A stretch of 64,000 bases of DNA from an uncultured Pseudomonadota bacterium (GCA_903884105.1 CAISDJ010000040.1:17318-81317), one strand, 5' to 3'. Numbered from the stretch's first letter, positions 1-11,597 are shown. Notes: generated from the sequence alone by a model not told the origin. Numbers and translations: made by a program.

Positions 1-530
1 CCGCAGGCATCGCGCAAGCCGCCGGTGTCAGTTCGGATCCGGTCCGCAGCGGCGTAATCGGCATGATGGGCACCTTCATCGACACCATCGTGGTGTGCTC
101 GATGACCGGTCTCGCCGTGGTGGTATCGGGCGTCTGGACGTCGGGCAAGAGTGGCGTCGAACTCACGCAGCTCGCGTTCGATGCCGGCATCCCGGGCTAC
201 GGCGGTCCCATCGTCGCGGCGTCCCTGGCGCTGTTCGCAGGCACGACCATTCTTGGCTGGGCCTACTACGGCGAGCGCTGCTGGCAGTACCTTGTCGGGA
301 CCTGGGTGATTACCCCCTATCGCGTGCTGTGGTGTATCGCCGTGTACTTCGGTGCGACGACCCAGCTCGACTTCGCGTGGACGTTGGCCGATACGCTCAA
401 CGCGCTGATGGCGATTCCGAACCTCATTGCTCTGCTGGCGCTGTCGCCGGTGATCGTGCAGCTGACCCGGGAGCGGCTCGACTCCGTCAAGGACAAGTCG
501 GCGCTGCTGGCTAGCTCCGAGGCAGCGTAA
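1..530 (+). CDS. Sodium:alanine symporter family (AGCS) protein, 3' part
   Basis: The frame is open from the window edge (codons in frame from base 3) and ends at a TAA at 528-530, leaving about 175 C-terminal residues. The segment reading GMMGTFIDTIVVCSMTGL is characteristic of AGCS transporters, inner-membrane carriers that import alanine or glycine with sodium or protons. Several further hydrophobic segments follow and the protein ends in a short charged tail. The gene converges on the shikimate/quinate dehydrogenase and overlaps its 3' end by 20 bases. The substrate cannot be told from this fragment. Confidence 0.85.
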   Translation, partial: AGIAQAAGVSSDPVRSGVIGMMGTFIDTIVVCSMTGLAVVVSGVWTSGKSGVELTQLAFDAGIPGYGGPIVAASLALFAGTTILGWAYYGERCWQYLVGTWVITPYRVLWCIAVYFGATTQLDFAWTLADTLNALMAIPNLIALLALSPVIVQLTRERLDSVKDKSALLASSEAA

Positions 531-1377
531 CGAGCTGGTCGAAGTCCCGTCGCATCGCGGCGGCGTCGGCGTGGACACTGGTGAAGAGCTCGAACGCGCC
601 GACCGCCTGGTAGACAGCCATGCTGCTGCCATCGGCCGTCCTGCAGCCGAGCCGCCTCGCCGCGCGTAGCAGCTCGGTTTCGATCGGGAAGTAGACGATT
701 TCTGCTACCCATAGAGACGATCGCAGTAGCGCAGCCGGCAGTGGCAAGCCCGGATGCTTTGCCATGCCGGTCGGCGTCGCGTGGATCAGCCCGTCGGCCC
801 GAGCCATTTCCGTCGCGAGGTTTCCGGCCACGACGCAGCGTCCCGGCCCAAAGCGTGCGCAGAGAGCGCCAGCCAATGCATCTGCCTTTGGCACATCGGG
901 ATCAGAGAGCACCAGACATTGCACCCCTTCTCCGAGTGCCGCATGGGCGACGGCAGCACCGGCCCCACCCGCACCGAGCTGGACCACCACGGCACGCGGA
1001 GCGGTCTCGAGTCCGGCGCGCAGGCTCATCGCAAACCCTGAGCAATCCGTGTTGTGGCCGATGCACCGTCCTGACTGAAACACCACGGTGTTCACCGCGC
1101 CAATCGCCCGCGCATCGTCGGAGAGTACATCGATATACTGGATCATGGCCTGCTTGCATGGGTATGTGATGTTGAGGCCACTGAACCCTTCCCGCTGTGC
1201 CTCGTCGAGCAATTTCGGCAATGCTTCAACGCCCACTCCCAGCACGTCGAGGTCGATCTTGCGGTAGACATAGCGGAACCCGTGCCGAGCCCCTTCCCGC
1301 TCATGCATCGCGGGCGTGAGCGACGCCTGGATGCCGGCGCCGATCAGCCCGACCAGGAACGAACGCGGTGCCGTCAT
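511..1377 (-). CDS. Quinate/shikimate 5-dehydrogenase (AroE/YdiB type)
   Basis: About 288 residues, the usual length for this family, which interconverts 3-dehydroshikimate and shikimate (or dehydroquinate and quinate). The substrate-site lysine is in NITYPCKQ and the paired aspartate in HNTDCSGF. The nucleotide loop is QLGAGGAG. The strand after the loop ends in VLSDPD, an acidic residue where NADPH-specific AroE has NRT, so NAD(H) may be preferred (inference). The TYPCKQ form resembles quinate/shikimate dehydrogenases more than biosynthetic AroE. The ATG at 1377 overlaps the stop of the upstream cyclophilin gene (ATGA), so the two are translationally coupled. A longer open frame exists upstream but lies inside that gene. 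Confidence 0.87.
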   Translation of the reverse strand: MTAPRSFLVGLIGAGIQASLTPAMHEREGARHGFRYVYRKIDLDVLGVGVEALPKLLDEAQREGFSGLNITYPCKQAMIQYIDVLSDDARAIGAVNTVVFQSGRCIGHNTDCSGFAMSLRAGLETAPRAVVVQLGAGGAGAAVAHAALGEGVQCLVLSDPDVPKADALAGALCARFGPGRCVVAGNLATEMARADGLIHATPTGMAKHPGLPLPAALLRSSLWVAEIVYFPIETELLRAARRLGCRTADGSSMAVYQAVGAFELFTSVHADAAAMRRDFDQLVTLPRS

Positions 1378-2324
1378 TGCGCGGCGGCCGGCGCATCCCG
1401 CACTGGAATCGGCACATTGCACAGCTCGACGTGGCCCGGATCGTACTGGAACCATTCTTCCTGACGGTGACGACGCGAGTCGACGAGCGCGGAGAACGTC
1501 GGCGTATCCGTGCGCATCACTTCGAGCCTCACGCGTTCAGACTCGGGGACATCCGCCGCCACCTTGATCGACTTTACGGGCACGCGCTCGGACGGCTGCT
1601 CGTAGAATCCGAGCGGGCCGGTGCCGCGCGGCAAGGTGGTGAAGAACTCCATGCCGCGCACCACTCTGCCAAACAGGGTGACGTTGCGATCGAGTTGCCT
1701 GGGCGCATGGCCGATCACGGCATAGAGTTCGGTGCCGCCACCGCTGTCCGGCGCGGTGTCGCGGCCGACGCCGACCATGCTGTAACAATGTGCGAGCCAT
1801 GCGAGTCCCGCCTTGGGGTCCCGTCCCATCGGGAAACCACCCGAGAACCCGACTTCGGCCGCATAGCCGTCAACGCTGTCGAGCTTCGTGAACGGCAGGT
1901 CGGCAGGAGGCGTGACCGCAAACTCCGGCGGCAGGTTGCGGGCAGCCGCCTTGATCGCGCGCCGTCCATCAGCATCGCCCCACTGGACGACGTAGTTTTC
2001 CTGGGTGCGCATGATGGAGAGGCCGTCGAAATAGCCTTCCCGCACCAGCGCCTTGATGTTGGCGACATGGTTGGGCGCGAAGGCCGGCGCCATGTCGATG
2101 ATGACCCGGCCTTTTTCGAGGTCCATATACAAGGTGTTCTCGGGGTCGAGCGGCCGCCAGTCGGCGGATAAGGATTCGGCCAGCACCGTCCCCATGTCCT
2201 TGATCTGCGGGGGAGCTGCCGCTACCGGCGCTGCGGGTGGTTCGGCGGGCTTGCAAGCGCCGAGACTCAAGGCAGTGGCGAGCAGCGCCACCGGCATAAC
2301 TCCATGACTGAAAAAGGATTGCAT
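1374..2324 (-). CDS. Lipoprotein peptidyl-prolyl cis-trans isomerase, cyclophilin type
   Basis: About 316 residues. The N-terminus is a lipoprotein signal with a hydrophobic stretch and lipobox LGAC, so the mature protein should be lipidated and face the periplasm. A divergent cyclophilin fold follows. It is recognised by [19 protein letters not shown], the arginine-containing [13 protein letters not shown] (counterpart of the FHR..QGGD region) and [10 protein letters not shown]. Cyclophilins speed proline isomerisation in protein folding. The C-terminal 60 residues after the domain are of unknown role. The chosen ATG at 2324 gives the full signal peptide; 2296 is an alternative. The gene runs opposite to lhr across a 96-base region and overlaps the dehydrogenase downstream by four bases. 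Confidence 0.84.
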   Translation of the reverse strand: MQSFFSHGVMPVALLATALSLGACKPAEPPAAPVAAAPPQIKDMGTVLAESLSADWRPLDPENTLYMDLEKGRVIIDMAPAFAPNHVANIKALVREGYFDGLSIMRTQENYVVQWGDADGRRAIKAAARNLPPEFAVTPPADLPFTKLDSVDGYAAEVGFSGGFPMGRDPKAGLAWLAHCYSMVGVGRDTAPDSGGGTELYAVIGHAPRQLDRNVTLFGRVVRGMEFFTTLPRGTGPLGFYEQPSERVPVKSIKVAADVPESERVRLEVMRTDTPTFSALVDSRRHRQEEWFQYDPGHVELCNVPIPVRDAPAAAQ

Positions 2325-2420
2325 CGGCGTGTAACTCCCGGCTTCTGAGGAAGGACACCACACGCTAACGGAGACGTGGGGCGGCTGGCAATTTCTGGCT
2401 GAAATCGGTAAACCTGCTCC

Positions 2421-5400
2421 ATGCCATTGACCGCGTTCCACCCCGCTGTTGCCCGCTGGTTTGCCGCAACGTTCCCGGCGGCGACAGAGCCGCAGCGCGA
2501 CGCGTGGCCCGCCATCAAAGCCGGCCGCCACGTGCTGATCGCCGCGCCCACGGGATCCGGCAAGACGCTGTCCGCGTTCCTCGCCGCGCTGGATGACCTC
2601 GTCCAACAGGGTGTCGCGGGGACGTTGGCTGACGCCACGCAGGTCGTCTACGTCTCGCCACTCAAGGCGCTGTCGAACGACATCCACAAGAACCTCGAAG
2701 AACCGCTCACCGGCATCCGTGCCGAACTGGACAAGGACGGGGTACCCACCTTCGAGATACGAGCGATGGTCCGCACGGGTGACACAGCGCAGGCCGACCG
2801 GGTCGCAATGCGGAAGCGCGCGCCCCATATCCTTGTGACCACACCGGAGTCGCTGTACCTACTGCTCACCAGCGACTCGGGCCGCAAGATGCTGTCGACG
2901 GTCCGCTCGGTGATCGTCGATGAAATCCATGCCGTGGCGGGCACCAAGCGCGGCTCGCACCTGGCGCTGTCGCTGGAGCGCCTTGCCGCCTTGACGCCAA
3001 CTCCACCGCAACGCATTGGCCTGTCGGCCACGCAGAAGCCGATCGAAGCCGTTGCGAGCTTCCTGACGGGACAGCGCCGGCAACAGGACATCGACGATGC
3101 CTGCGTCATCGTCAACAGCGGCCATGTGCGCGCGCGCGACCTCGCGCTCGTGCTGCCCGACGCACCGCTCGAAACGGTGATGTCGAACGACATCTGGCAG
3201 ACGCTGTACGACAAGCTTGCGGAGCTCATCACCGAACACAAGACCACGCTGGTGTTCGCCAACACCCGCCGCATGGTCGAACGCGTGACGCGGCAATTGA
3301 GCGAGCGGCTCGGCGAAGCGAATGTGGCCGCCCACCACGGCAGCCTGTCGAAGGAGAAGCGCCTCGACGCCGAGCAGCGGCTCAAGAAGGGGGAGCTGAA
3401 GGCCCTGGTGGCGACGGCGTCCCTCGAACTCGGCATCGACATCGGTGACGTCGACCTCGCGTGCCAGCTCGGCAGCCCGCGCGCAATCTCCACGTTCCTG
3501 CAGCGAGTCGGCCGCGCCAATCATTCCGTCGATGGCCTGCCCAAGGGCCGGCTGTTCCCATTGACCCGCGACGAACTCGTGGAATGCGCCGCGCTGCTGC
3601 AGGCCGTGAAGCGCGGCGAACTGGATCGCCTGATCCTGCCCCCGCAGCCGCTCGACGTACTGGCGCAGCAGATCGTTGCCGAAGTCGCCTCCCGCGAATA
3701 CGACGAAGATGAGCTGTTCGCACTGGTCACCGGCGCGTGGCCGTATCGGCACCTCAAGCGCGAGGAGTTCGACGCCGTCATCCGCATGCTGTCCGACGGC
3801 TTCAGCACGCGACGGGGACGCCAGAGCAGCTATCTGCATCGCGATGCCGTCAATCGCAGGCTGCGGGCCCGTCGCGGTGCACGGCTGACCGCGATCACCT
3901 GCGGCGGGGCAATCCCGGACAATGCGGACTATCAGGTGATCCTCGACCCCGCCGGGCTGTTCGTCGGCACGTTGAATGAAGACTTCGCCATCGAAAGCAA
4001 CGCCGGAGATATCTTCCAGTTGGGCAACAGCTCGTACCGCATCCTGCGGATCGAGAGTGGCAAGGTGCGCGTCGAAGATGCGCATGGCATGCCTCCCAGC
4101 ATTCCGTTCTGGCTGGGCGAAGCACCTGCCCGCACCGATGAGCTTTCCTCGGCCGTCTCGCGGCTGCGCGCGGACATCGACGCAGCACTACCGACGGTGG
4201 ATGTCGCCCACATCAAGGCCGTAGTGGATGATCTCTCCGAAGACGGCCTCGCCCGCCCCGCCGCTGAGCAGATCGTGGAATACCTCGCGGCGTCCAAGGC
4301 GATGCTGGGCGTGCTACCGGTTCAAGGGACGCTCGTCTTCGAACGATTCTTCGATGAAGCCGGCGGCATGCAGCTGGTCGTCCATTCGCCGTTCGGCGGC
4401 CGCATCAATCGCGCGTTCGGCCTGGCCTTGCGCAAGCGCTTCTGCCGCACCTTCAACTTCGAGTTGCAGGCGGCAGCGACCGAGGACGCCATCGTGCTGT
4501 CGCTCGGTGAAACGCACAGCTTCCCTCTGGAAGAAGTCGCCCGCTACCTCAATAGCCATTCCGTCGAGAATGTCCTGATCCAGGCCGTCCTCGACGCCCC
4601 GTTGTTCACGACACGCTGGCGCTGGAACGCGAGTATCTCCCTCGCCGTGCGCCGCTCCCGTGCGGGCAAGCGGACGCCGGCGCCGTTGCAGCGGATGGCC
4701 GCCGAGGACCTCGTCGCCACCGTGTTCCCCGACCAGCTGGCGTGTCTCGAGAACATTGTCGGCGAGCGCGAAATTCCCGACCACCCGCTGGTCCAGCAGA
4801 CGCTGTATGACTGCCTGCATGAGGCCATGGACATCGACGGTCTGATCACGCTGCTCAAAGGTGTTGAGAGTGGCGCCGTCCGCGTGATCGCCCGCGACCT
4901 GCCCCATCCGTCGCCCCTCGCGCAGGACGTGCTGAATGCGAAGCCCTATGCCTTCCTCGACGATGCACCGCTCGAAGAGCGGCGTACGCAGGCCGTGGCA
5001 TCGCGCCGCTGGCGCGACGCGTCCACCGCGCTGCAGTTCGGGCAGCTGGATCCGCTTGCCATTCAGGCGGTTCGCGACGAAGCGTGGCCGGCAGTCGAGA
5101 ATGCCGACGAATTGCACGACGCGCTGATCCTGCTGGGCGTGGTCCAAGAGATCGAAGGCGATCGTCACGGCTGGCAAAGCGAGTTCGCGAAGCTCGCCGC
5201 AGACCGCCGCGCGGTACGTCTCATCGTGGCCGGGAACGCCTTCTGGGTCGCGACCGAGCAGTTACCGATGGCCCAGACGATCTATGCGGACGGCCAGCCA
5301 GAACGGGAGATTCGCGTCCCCGCTGACTACGCCACACGTCAGTGGGTAGTCGAGGACGCACTGGTCGAGTTGGTCCGGGGCCGGTTGCAGGCCTGCGGAC

Positions 5401-6722
5401 CGACGACGACCGCGGCGCTGTCATCCCTCTACTCGTTGCCGTCGAGCGCCATCAACGCCGCGCTGCTCAAGCTCGAAAGCGAAGGGTTCGTGCTACGCGG
5501 TCAGTTCTCGGCGGGCATGTTGGAGCTCGAATGGTGCGAACGGCGCCTGCTCGCCCGCATCCATCGCTACACCATCAAGACGCTGCGCGCCGAAATCGAA
5601 CCGGTCGCCACCGCCGACTTCATGCGCTTCCTGCTCGACCATCACGGCGTCACCCGCGAACCGCGACCGCAGGGCGCACAGGCCCTGGCAACGATCATCG
5701 AACAGCTCGAAGGCTTCGAGGTGCCCGCCGCCGCCTGGGAATCAGACGTGCTGCCCGCCCGCATGGAAGAGTACGACCCGAACTGGCTCGACAGCTTGTG
5801 CCTGTCGGGACGCTCGCTGTGGGTGCGCCTCACGCGACCGAAGTCCGCGACTGCCGGACCGGTGCGTTCGACGCCAATGGCGCTGCTGTCGCGCAAGCAC
5901 CTGCCGCTGTGGAAAGCGATCGCCGCAACCGATGCAGAGCCACCGCAGCTCTCATCGTCCGCGCAGGCGCTTCAAGACCAGCTGGAAATGTCCGGCGCCT
6001 CCTTCTTCGACGAACTCGCCTCTCAAGCCGGCCTGCTCGCGAGCCAGGCGGAAACCGCCTTGGGTGAGCTTGTCGCGGCGGGCCTCGTCAGTTCCGACAG
6101 CTTCAGCGGCCTGCGTGCATTGTTGTTGCCGCAGGAGCGCAAGCGCCGCATGGCCACCCGTGGCCGACGCATCGCGCTGTTCGGCCTCGAAGATGCCGGC
6201 CGGTGGAGCCTGTCACATCGGCCATCACAAACGGTTGAGGCCGATGCCGTCGAGAAAATCGCGATGACGCTGCTGAAGCGCTACGGCGTCGTCTGCAAGA
6301 AATTGCTCACGCGTGAAGCCGACTGGCTGCCGCCGTGGTACGAGATCCTGAAGGTCTATCGCAAGCTGGAAGCGCAAGGCCATCTGCGCGGCGGCCGATT
6401 CATCGCCGGCGTCACCGGCGAGCAATACGCTTTACCTGAGACCATCGCGAGACTGCGGGCTCTCCGCCGTGAACCGGCCACGGGCAAACTCGTGTCGTTG
6501 TCAGCTGCCGATCCCCTGAACCTCGTCGGCATCCTCACCCCCGGCGCCCGCGTTCCGGCCCTCACCAGCAATCGGATCCTGCTGAAAGACGGCGTCCCCG
6601 TCGCCACCTACGCCGGTGGGCAGACTGCGTTCCTCACGCCCATGGAACCCGATGCCGAATGGACCGCGAGGAACGCGCTGCTGCACAAGCGAATGACGTC
6701 CGGCTCAGTCAGCGCGAATTGA
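2421..6722 (+). CDS. lhr: Large ATP-dependent helicase Lhr
   Basis: 1433 residues, close to full-length bacterial Lhr. It is a superfamily 2 3'-to-5' helicase thought to act in DNA repair. Motif I is APTGSGKT (about residues 41-48), motif II is DEIH (about 167-170), the post-Walker SAT motif is GLSATQKP, and motif VI is QRVGRANHS. The helicase core fills roughly residues 1-420. The rest matches the Lhr winged-helix/beta-barrel core and the long C-terminal extension found only in the full-size form; the ligase-associated DEXH helicases are about 800 residues. It stands alone, divergent from the cyclophilin gene. The ATG at 2421 is the first in the frame. Confidence 0.94.
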   Translation: MPLTAFHPAVARWFAATFPAATEPQRDAWPAIKAGRHVLIAAPTGSGKTLSAFLAALDDLVQQGVAGTLADATQVVYVSPLKALSNDIHKNLEEPLTGIRAELDKDGVPTFEIRAMVRTGDTAQADRVAMRKRAPHILVTTPESLYLLLTSDSGRKMLSTVRSVIVDEIHAVAGTKRGSHLALSLERLAALTPTPPQRIGLSATQKPIEAVASFLTGQRRQQDIDDACVIVNSGHVRARDLALVLPDAPLETVMSNDIWQTLYDKLAELITEHKTTLVFANTRRMVERVTRQLSERLGEANVAAHHGSLSKEKRLDAEQRLKKGELKALVATASLELGIDIGDVDLACQLGSPRAISTFLQRVGRANHSVDGLPKGRLFPLTRDELVECAALLQAVKRGELDRLILPPQPLDVLAQQIVAEVASREYDEDELFALVTGAWPYRHLKREEFDAVIRMLSDGFSTRRGRQSSYLHRDAVNRRLRARRGARLTAITCGGAIPDNADYQVILDPAGLFVGTLNEDFAIESNAGDIFQLGNSSYRILRIESGKVRVEDAHGMPPSIPFWLGEAPARTDELSSAVSRLRADIDAALPTVDVAHIKAVVDDLSEDGLARPAAEQIVEYLAASKAMLGVLPVQGTLVFERFFDEAGGMQLVVHSPFGGRINRAFGLALRKRFCRTFNFELQAAATEDAIVLSLGETHSFPLEEVARYLNSHSVENVLIQAVLDAPLFTTRWRWNASISLAVRRSRAGKRTPAPLQRMAAEDLVATVFPDQLACLENIVGEREIPDHPLVQQTLYDCLHEAMDIDGLITLLKGVESGAVRVIARDLPHPSPLAQDVLNAKPYAFLDDAPLEERRTQAVASRRWRDASTALQFGQLDPLAIQAVRDEAWPAVENADELHDALILLGVVQEIEGDRHGWQSEFAKLAADRRAVRLIVAGNAFWVATEQLPMAQTIYADGQPEREIRVPADYATRQWVVEDALVELVRGRLQACGPTTTAALSSLYSLPSSAINAALLKLESEGFVLRGQFSAGMLELEWCERRLLARIHRYTIKTLRAEIEPVATADFMRFLLDHHGVTREPRPQGAQALATIIEQLEGFEVPAAAWESDVLPARMEEYDPNWLDSLCLSGRSLWVRLTRPKSATAGPVRSTPMALLSRKHLPLWKAIAATDAEPPQLSSSAQALQDQLEMSGASFFDELASQAGLLASQAETALGELVAAGLVSSDSFSGLRALLLPQERKRRMATRGRRIALFGLEDAGRWSLSHRPSQTVEADAVEKIAMTLLKRYGVVCKKLLTREADWLPPWYEILKVYRKLEAQGHLRGGRFIAGVTGEQYALPETIARLRALRREPATGKLVSLSAADPLNLVGILTPGARVPALTSNRILLKDGVPVATYAGGQTAFLTPMEPDAEWTARNALLHKRMTSGSVSAN

Positions 6723-6762
6723 TCCCGGCGATGAATTGATTAGGCCGTGCGACAATGCCCGC

Positions 6763-7359
6763 ATGGAACTGCGCCTGAAACTCTGCGATGTCTCTGCCTG
6801 CGAGGCCATGTGCTGCCACGACGGTGTGTATCTGGACGAGGGCGAGGAGCGCCGTCTGCGCACGCTGGTGGAGCGCACTCCAACCCTGCTGGCGAAGCTG
6901 CCGACCGAGTACATCGTCGATGCGGTGATGGACGGCGAGATCGTCGGTCGCAAGACGGCGGTTCGGCCGCATGACTACCGCAACCCGCAGTGGCCCGCAC
7001 ACTTCCCGCGCACGCGTTGCGTATTCGCCGACGCGGCGGGGCTGTGCGAGCTGCAGAAGCTCGGACTCGAGCGCCACGCCAAGCCCTGGCACTACAAGCC
7101 GTTCACCTGCTGGATGTTCCCGCTCGGGATTGATGTCGACACGGGCGCCGTCGTTCAGCCCGAGATCATGCTGAATGATGGCCTGCAGCCGGAATCCGGA
7201 GACTTGGGGTTTGAATCAGTGACGCCCTGTGGTCGCCACGACCCGCAGGGCGAGCCGTGGTACCTGACGCTAGCGACGGAACTCGCGCACTACGATGCCG
7301 TGCGCGAGCTCCCCAACTGCGGTTCGATTGCGGACGAAACTCCGACGCTCAAGCCCTGA
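6763..7359 (+). CDS. Cysteine-cluster protein, putative metal-chelating (YkgJ-like)
   Basis: 198 residues from the ATG at 6763; a TTG at 6736 would add nine residues. The cysteines come in groups: [11 protein letters not shown] near the N-terminus, [10 protein letters not shown] in the middle, then FTCW and TPCG. This spacing resembles the putative zinc- or iron-chelating CxxxCxxCC families (YkgJ and relatives), whose roles are poorly known. No membrane segment is visible. It follows lhr by 40 bases on the same strand and its end overlaps the end of pntB by 11 bases. The assignment rests on cysteine pattern only. Confidence 0.66.
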   Translation: MELRLKLCDVSACEAMCCHDGVYLDEGEERRLRTLVERTPTLLAKLPTEYIVDAVMDGEIVGRKTAVRPHDYRNPQWPAHFPRTRCVFADAAGLCELQKLGLERHAKPWHYKPFTCWMFPLGIDVDTGAVVQPEIMLNDGLQPESGDLGFESVTPCGRHDPQGEPWYLTLATELAHYDAVRELPNCGSIADETPTLKP

Positions 7360-8767
7360 GCGCGGAAAGCACCTCGTCGAGCATCTTCTTCGCGTCGCCG
7401 AACAGCATCCGGTTGTTCTCCTTGTAGAACAGCGGATTGTCGACGCCGGCATAGCCCGAGGCCATGCTGCGCTTCATGACGATCGTGGTCTGCGCCTTCC
7501 AGACTTCGAGCACCGGCATGCCGGCGATCGGGCTGCCCGGATCATCCTGCGCGCTGGGGTTCACGATATCGTTGGCGCCAATGACCATGACGACGCTCGT
7601 ATTGGGGAAGTCCTCGTTGATCTCGTCCATCTCCATGACGATGTCATAGGGGACCTTGGCCTCGGCGAGCAGCACATTCATGTGACCGGGCATGCGGCCC
7701 GCGACCGGGTGGATCGCAAAGCGCACGTTCTTGCCCCTCTCGCGCAGGGTCTTGGTGATCTCGTAAACCGTGTGCTGTGCCTGCGCCACGGCCATGCCGT
7801 AACCCGGGACGATGATGACGCTGCTCGCGTCCTTGAGCAGCTCAGCGGTCTCGAGGGCGCTCACCGAAGTGACCTCGCCCACCGGTGCCGCGGCGCCGCC
7901 CGCGGCCTTGGGCACACCGCCGTCGCTGCCGAAGCCGCCGGCAATCACGCTCAGGAACTGGCGGTTCATCGCGCGGCACATGATGTAGCTCAGGATCGCG
8001 CCGCTCGAACCTACCAGCGCGCCGGTGACGATCAGCAGGTCGTTCGAGAGCATGAAGCCCGTGGCTGCGGCCGCCCAGCCCGAATAGCTGTTGAGCATCG
8101 AGACCACGACCGGCATGTCAGCGCCCCCGATGGCCATGACCATGTGCACGCCAAACAGCAGGGCGAGCACGGTCATGATCATCAGCGGCATCATGCCCGC
8201 ATCGATGGAGCCGGCGGAAAGGAAGCGCTGGCCGAGTACGATGACCGCGATGAGTAGCGCGAGGTTCAGCCAATGACGCCCGGGCAGCAGCAGCGGCTTG
8301 CCGCCGATCTTGCCCGACAGCTTGCCGAAGGCGATCACCGAGCCGGACAGCGTGACCGCGCCGATCAGCACGCCCAGGTACACCTCGGCATGATGGATGC
8401 CCGCTTCCGCCGGGCTCATGCCGGCGGCCGCAGTCGGGTCGATGTAGCTCGCGAAGCCCACGACCGTCGCGACCAGGCCCACGAGGCTGTGCATGAACGC
8501 CACGAGCTCGGGCATCTGGGTCATCTGCACGGTGCGCGCAAGGTACAAGCCGATGCCGCCGCCGACCACGAGGGCGGCGAGGATCCAGCCGAGGCCGGCC
8601 GCCGTGACCTGCGGGCCGAACACGGTCGCGAGCACCGCGATGGCCATGCCGATCATGCCGTAGAGGTTGCCGCGCCGGGAGGACTCGGGGTTCGAGAGGC
8701 CCCCGAGGCTCAGGATGAACAGGATGGTCGCGCCGATGTAGGCGACGGAGGTGATGCTGCCTGACAT
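7349..8767 (-). CDS. pntB: NAD(P) transhydrogenase subunit beta
   Basis: 472 residues. It has about nine N-terminal membrane helices (domain II) and a C-terminal NADP(H)-binding domain III, recognised by the [10 protein letters not shown] loop and the [12 protein letters not shown] segment. PntAB couples proton re-entry to hydride transfer from NADH to NADP+, giving NADPH. The ATG at 8767 follows the pntA stop by 15 bases, so both come from one transcript. The 3' end overlaps the convergent cysteine-cluster gene. Length and motifs are typical. Confidence 0.96.
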   Translation of the reverse strand: MSGSITSVAYIGATILFILSLGGLSNPESSRRGNLYGMIGMAIAVLATVFGPQVTAAGLGWILAALVVGGGIGLYLARTVQMTQMPELVAFMHSLVGLVATVVGFASYIDPTAAAGMSPAEAGIHHAEVYLGVLIGAVTLSGSVIAFGKLSGKIGGKPLLLPGRHWLNLALLIAVIVLGQRFLSAGSIDAGMMPLMIMTVLALLFGVHMVMAIGGADMPVVVSMLNSYSGWAAAATGFMLSNDLLIVTGALVGSSGAILSYIMCRAMNRQFLSVIAGGFGSDGGVPKAAGGAAAPVGEVTSVSALETAELLKDASSVIIVPGYGMAVAQAQHTVYEITKTLRERGKNVRFAIHPVAGRMPGHMNVLLAEAKVPYDIVMEMDEINEDFPNTSVVMVIGANDIVNPSAQDDPGSPIAGMPVLEVWKAQTTIVMKRSMASGYAGVDNPLFYKENNRMLFGDAKKMLDEVLSALRA

Positions 8768-8782
8768 TCTTTTTATCCCCGT

Positions 8783-10393
8783 TTACTTGCGGAACATCGC
8801 CAGCATGCGGCGCGTGACCGCAAAGCCGCCGAACATGTTGACGGCCGTGAGCGCGATGCCGGCCACTGCGAGCCAACGGATCAGCGCATCGGGTCGTGCC
8901 CCCTCACCCAGCACCGATTCCACCGCCGGCGGCGCGATCTGCACGAGCGCGCCGATGACGATGATGCTGCTGATCGCGTTGGTGACGCTCATCAGCGGCG
9001 TGTGGAGCGACGGCTTGACGTTCCACACCACCATGTAGCCAACGAAGCAGGCCAGCACGAACACCGTGAAGTGGCCGAGGAACGCGGCCGGCGCGTAGGC
9101 ACCGATCAGCAGGAACAGGACAGCCGCCACGCCGAACAGTGCAGCCGTCTTGCTCGCAGAGGCCGGCTCGCCGCCGCCTCCATGTCCATGGCCCTTCTTC
9201 TGCGCAGGCGGCGCCGCAGCAGCAGCCTTGGCAGGCGTGGAGCCCGCGGGAGCTGCCGACAGCTTCGGTGCCGGCGGTGGCCACGTGACTTCGCCGGCCT
9301 TGACCACGGTCGCGCCCCGCAGGACCTCGTCCTCCATGTTGACGTTGATCTGGCCGTCCTTGGTCTTGCACAGCTCTTCGGTCATCCGCAGCAGGTTGGT
9401 CGCATACAGGTTGCTGGACTGGCGCGGCAGGCGGCTCGGCAGGTCGGCGTAGCCGATGATGATCACGCCGTACTTGGTGACGATCTTGCCGGGCTCGGTG
9501 AGCTCGCAGTTGCCGCCCTGCTCTGCGGCCATGTCGACGATCACGCTGCCGGGCTTCATCGACTGCACCATCTCGGCGGTGATGAGCTTCGGCGCGGGCT
9601 TGCCCGGGATCAGCGCGGTCGTGATGATGATGTCGACTTCCTTGGCCTGCTTCGCGAACGTCTCGCGCTGCGCCTTCTGGAAGCCCTCGCTCATCACCTT
9701 GGCGTAGCCGCCGACGCCGCTACCCTCTTCCACGTAGTCGACTGGTACGAACTCGCCACCGAGCGACTTGATCTGGTCGGCCACCTCCGGGCGGGTGTCG
9801 TTGGCGCGGACGATCGCGCCCAGGCCCGATGCGGCACCGATGGCAGCGAGGCCCGCGACGCCGGCACCGATCACGAACACCTTCGCGGGCGGGACCTTGC
9901 CGGCAGCCGTGATCTGGCCCGTGAAGAACCGGCCGAAGGCATGGGCGGCCTCGATCACGGCACGGTAGCCGCCGATGTTGGCCATCGACGAGAGCGCATC
10001 GAGCTTCTGCGCCCGCGAGATGCGCGGCACGCTGTCCATCGAAATCACGGTGGCCTTCTTCTCGGCCATCGCCTTGAGCAGTTCGGGGTTCTGGCCGGCC
10101 CAGATGAAGCTCACCAGCGTCTGGCCCTCGCGCAACCGCGTGACTTCGTCGGCATTCGGGGCGCGCACCTTGAAGACGATGTCGGCCTGCGCCCAGACGC
10201 TTGCGGCATCCGGGGCGATCGTGGCGCCGGCAGCCTGGTAGGCGTCATCACCGATGGTGGCGCCCTCGCCCGCACCGGCCTCGACCACCACCGAAAAGCC
10301 CAGCTTGCAGAGCTTTTCGACCACATCGGGCACGGTCGCGACGCGCTTTTCGCCCGGGTAGAGTTCCTTGGGGATGCCGATGAGCTGGGCCAT
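8783..10393 (-). CDS. pntA: NAD(P) transhydrogenase subunit alpha (fused)
   Basis: 536 residues: an alanine-dehydrogenase-like N-terminal domain I binding NAD(H) (start [28 protein letters not shown] loop; [12 protein letters not shown]), then four C-terminal membrane helices from about residue 440. This is the fused one-polypeptide form, as in E. coli. Between the parts is a linker rich in Ala, Pro, Gly and His (residues about 375-420) containing [10 protein letters not shown]. An AGGAA Shine-Dalgarno lies upstream of the ATG at 10393. First gene of the pntAB pair. Confidence 0.95.
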   Translation of the reverse strand: MAQLIGIPKELYPGEKRVATVPDVVEKLCKLGFSVVVEAGAGEGATIGDDAYQAAGATIAPDAASVWAQADIVFKVRAPNADEVTRLREGQTLVSFIWAGQNPELLKAMAEKKATVISMDSVPRISRAQKLDALSSMANIGGYRAVIEAAHAFGRFFTGQITAAGKVPPAKVFVIGAGVAGLAAIGAASGLGAIVRANDTRPEVADQIKSLGGEFVPVDYVEEGSGVGGYAKVMSEGFQKAQRETFAKQAKEVDIIITTALIPGKPAPKLITAEMVQSMKPGSVIVDMAAEQGGNCELTEPGKIVTKYGVIIIGYADLPSRLPRQSSNLYATNLLRMTEELCKTKDGQINVNMEDEVLRGATVVKAGEVTWPPPAPKLSAAPAGSTPAKAAAAAPPAQKKGHGHGGGGEPASASKTAALFGVAAVLFLLIGAYAPAAFLGHFTVFVLACFVGYMVVWNVKPSLHTPLMSVTNAISSIIVIGALVQIAPPAVESVLGEGARPDALIRWLAVAGIALTAVNMFGGFAVTRRMLAMFRK

Positions 10394-10742
10394 GGTGGGT
10401 TCCTGCCTCTAGTGTTTTTGACCGCGCAATTCTCCAACTATGGCATATCGACCCACCGGGCGTCAGCAGGTCAGCTGTGTCTAGCCGGGGAGCCGGATCT
10501 GTTGGAGCACGACGCTAGGCGGAAAGCGGGGAATGCACTGCAGCACAATCCGATGAGGACAGGATTTCCGTAGGCAACCTGACACGTCGCACAGTAGCCG
10601 TCGTGAGCGTTGTATTGCTTCTCGGCTCCTCTGCAAGCAGCGCGGACTTCAGCTTGGCGGTACAACAGCCCCGTCCCCGGGTTGTACGGCCCATCCCGCG
10701 ACGCGGCCATCCCCACACTGAGTCGCGCTGTGCAGCGACTAC
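10394..10742. other. Gene-poor interval between pntA and the alpha/beta hydrolase
   Basis: About 350 bases with no open frame that has a plausible start, ribosome-binding site or recognisable product. Short frames on both strands are rich in unlikely residues. It should hold the pntAB promoter near its left end and the 3' untranslated region of the hydrolase near its right end, but no convincing promoter hexamers or strong terminator stem were found by eye. Confidence 0.5.
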
Positions 10743-11597
10743 TCAAACGGCCTTTTTCAGAAACTCCATCATCCGACGATTGGATTCCTTGGCGGCATCC
10801 ATCTGCGCCATCTTGATGAAGTCGTGCGGCATGCCGTAGGAGCAGTCCAGCTGGAAGTCCTTGCGGAGCTGCATGAGTTTGAGCGCAAAACGGACCACCG
10901 GCTGACCGGCGTTCGTATCGGCGCTGCCGGCCTCCATGTAGATCGGTGGCAGCGGCGTCTGCGGCGTGAGCTTTTCCAGCATCGCGTCGGCTTCGGGGCC
11001 GTTCATCTGGCCGTCTACACAGATAAAGGCCCGGAAGCGTGCGCCAGCCGGATTGTCGAGGTGGCGCATCATGACGTCGAACGCCATGCGGCCGCCCGCG
11101 GAATCCCCGCCCAGGATCATCTTGTCCGGATTGCCCTTGAGCTCGCGCGCATTGTCCTTCGCCCACTGGATCGCGAAGTTCATGTCATCGACCTGGTCTT
11201 CGTAAGTGGACTCCGGCTGCAGGCGGTAGTCCGGGAAGACCACCACGAAGCCGTAAGACGACATCAGGCGAATCCACGGTTCGTACTTGTTCGGATGTCC
11301 GGCGCGCAGGCCGTGCCCGTGGGCATGGACCAGGATCGGAAACGGCCCCGAACCCTTTGGGACGGACACCGCCGCCGTCAGGTTCGGGCGCAGGACGCGC
11401 TCAGCCTGGAACGACGCTACAGGAGTCGCAACAAACTTCGGAGGGGCAAGATAGTTGTCATCGATGTCGCCCATTACCTTGCGGTAAACGGGGATGTTGC
11501 CGAGCGGAGTCCCCGGTCCCGTACCGGCAAATCCGGTCTGGACCGTGTTGTTGTAGGCGTTGACGATCGCCTGGTCTCTTTCCGAGATGATTGCCAC
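10743..11597 (-). CDS. Alpha/beta hydrolase (hormone-sensitive-lipase-like esterase)
   Basis: 284 residues. The nucleophile elbow is GGDSAGG (about residues 168-174) and the probable catalytic histidine is in YGMPHDF near the C-terminus. An aspartate in the EAGSADTNAG segment may complete the triad. The oxyanion-hole signature normally written HGGG reads HAHGHG here. These features fit carboxylesterases of the hormone-sensitive lipase group; the substrate is unknown. No signal peptide is visible, so it is probably cytoplasmic. It lies 101 bases after purA on the same strand and may be read from the purA transcript. Confidence 0.82.
   Translation of the reverse strand: MAIISERDQAIVNAYNNTVQTGFAGTGPGTPLGNIPVYRKVMGDIDDNYLAPPKFVATPVASFQAERVLRPNLTAAVSVPKGSGPFPILVHAHGHGLRAGHPNKYEPWIRLMSSYGFVVVFPDYRLQPESTYEDQVDDMNFAIQWAKDNARELKGNPDKMILGGDSAGGRMAFDVMMRHLDNPAGARFRAFICVDGQMNGPEADAMLEKLTPQTPLPPIYMEAGSADTNAGQPVVRFALKLMQLRKDFQLDCSYGMPHDFIKMAQMDAAKESNRRMMEFLKKAV

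Noticed and set aside
9002..10573. A 523-codon open frame on the plus strand over pntA
   Set aside because: It is the mirror of a high-GC gene. Its residues are rich in Arg, His, Asp and Leu with no domain, while pntA on the other strand is unmistakable.
10471..11166. 231-codon minus-strand frame overlapping the esterase
   Set aside because: It is an alternate frame of the esterase; the esterase frame has catalytic motifs, this one has none.
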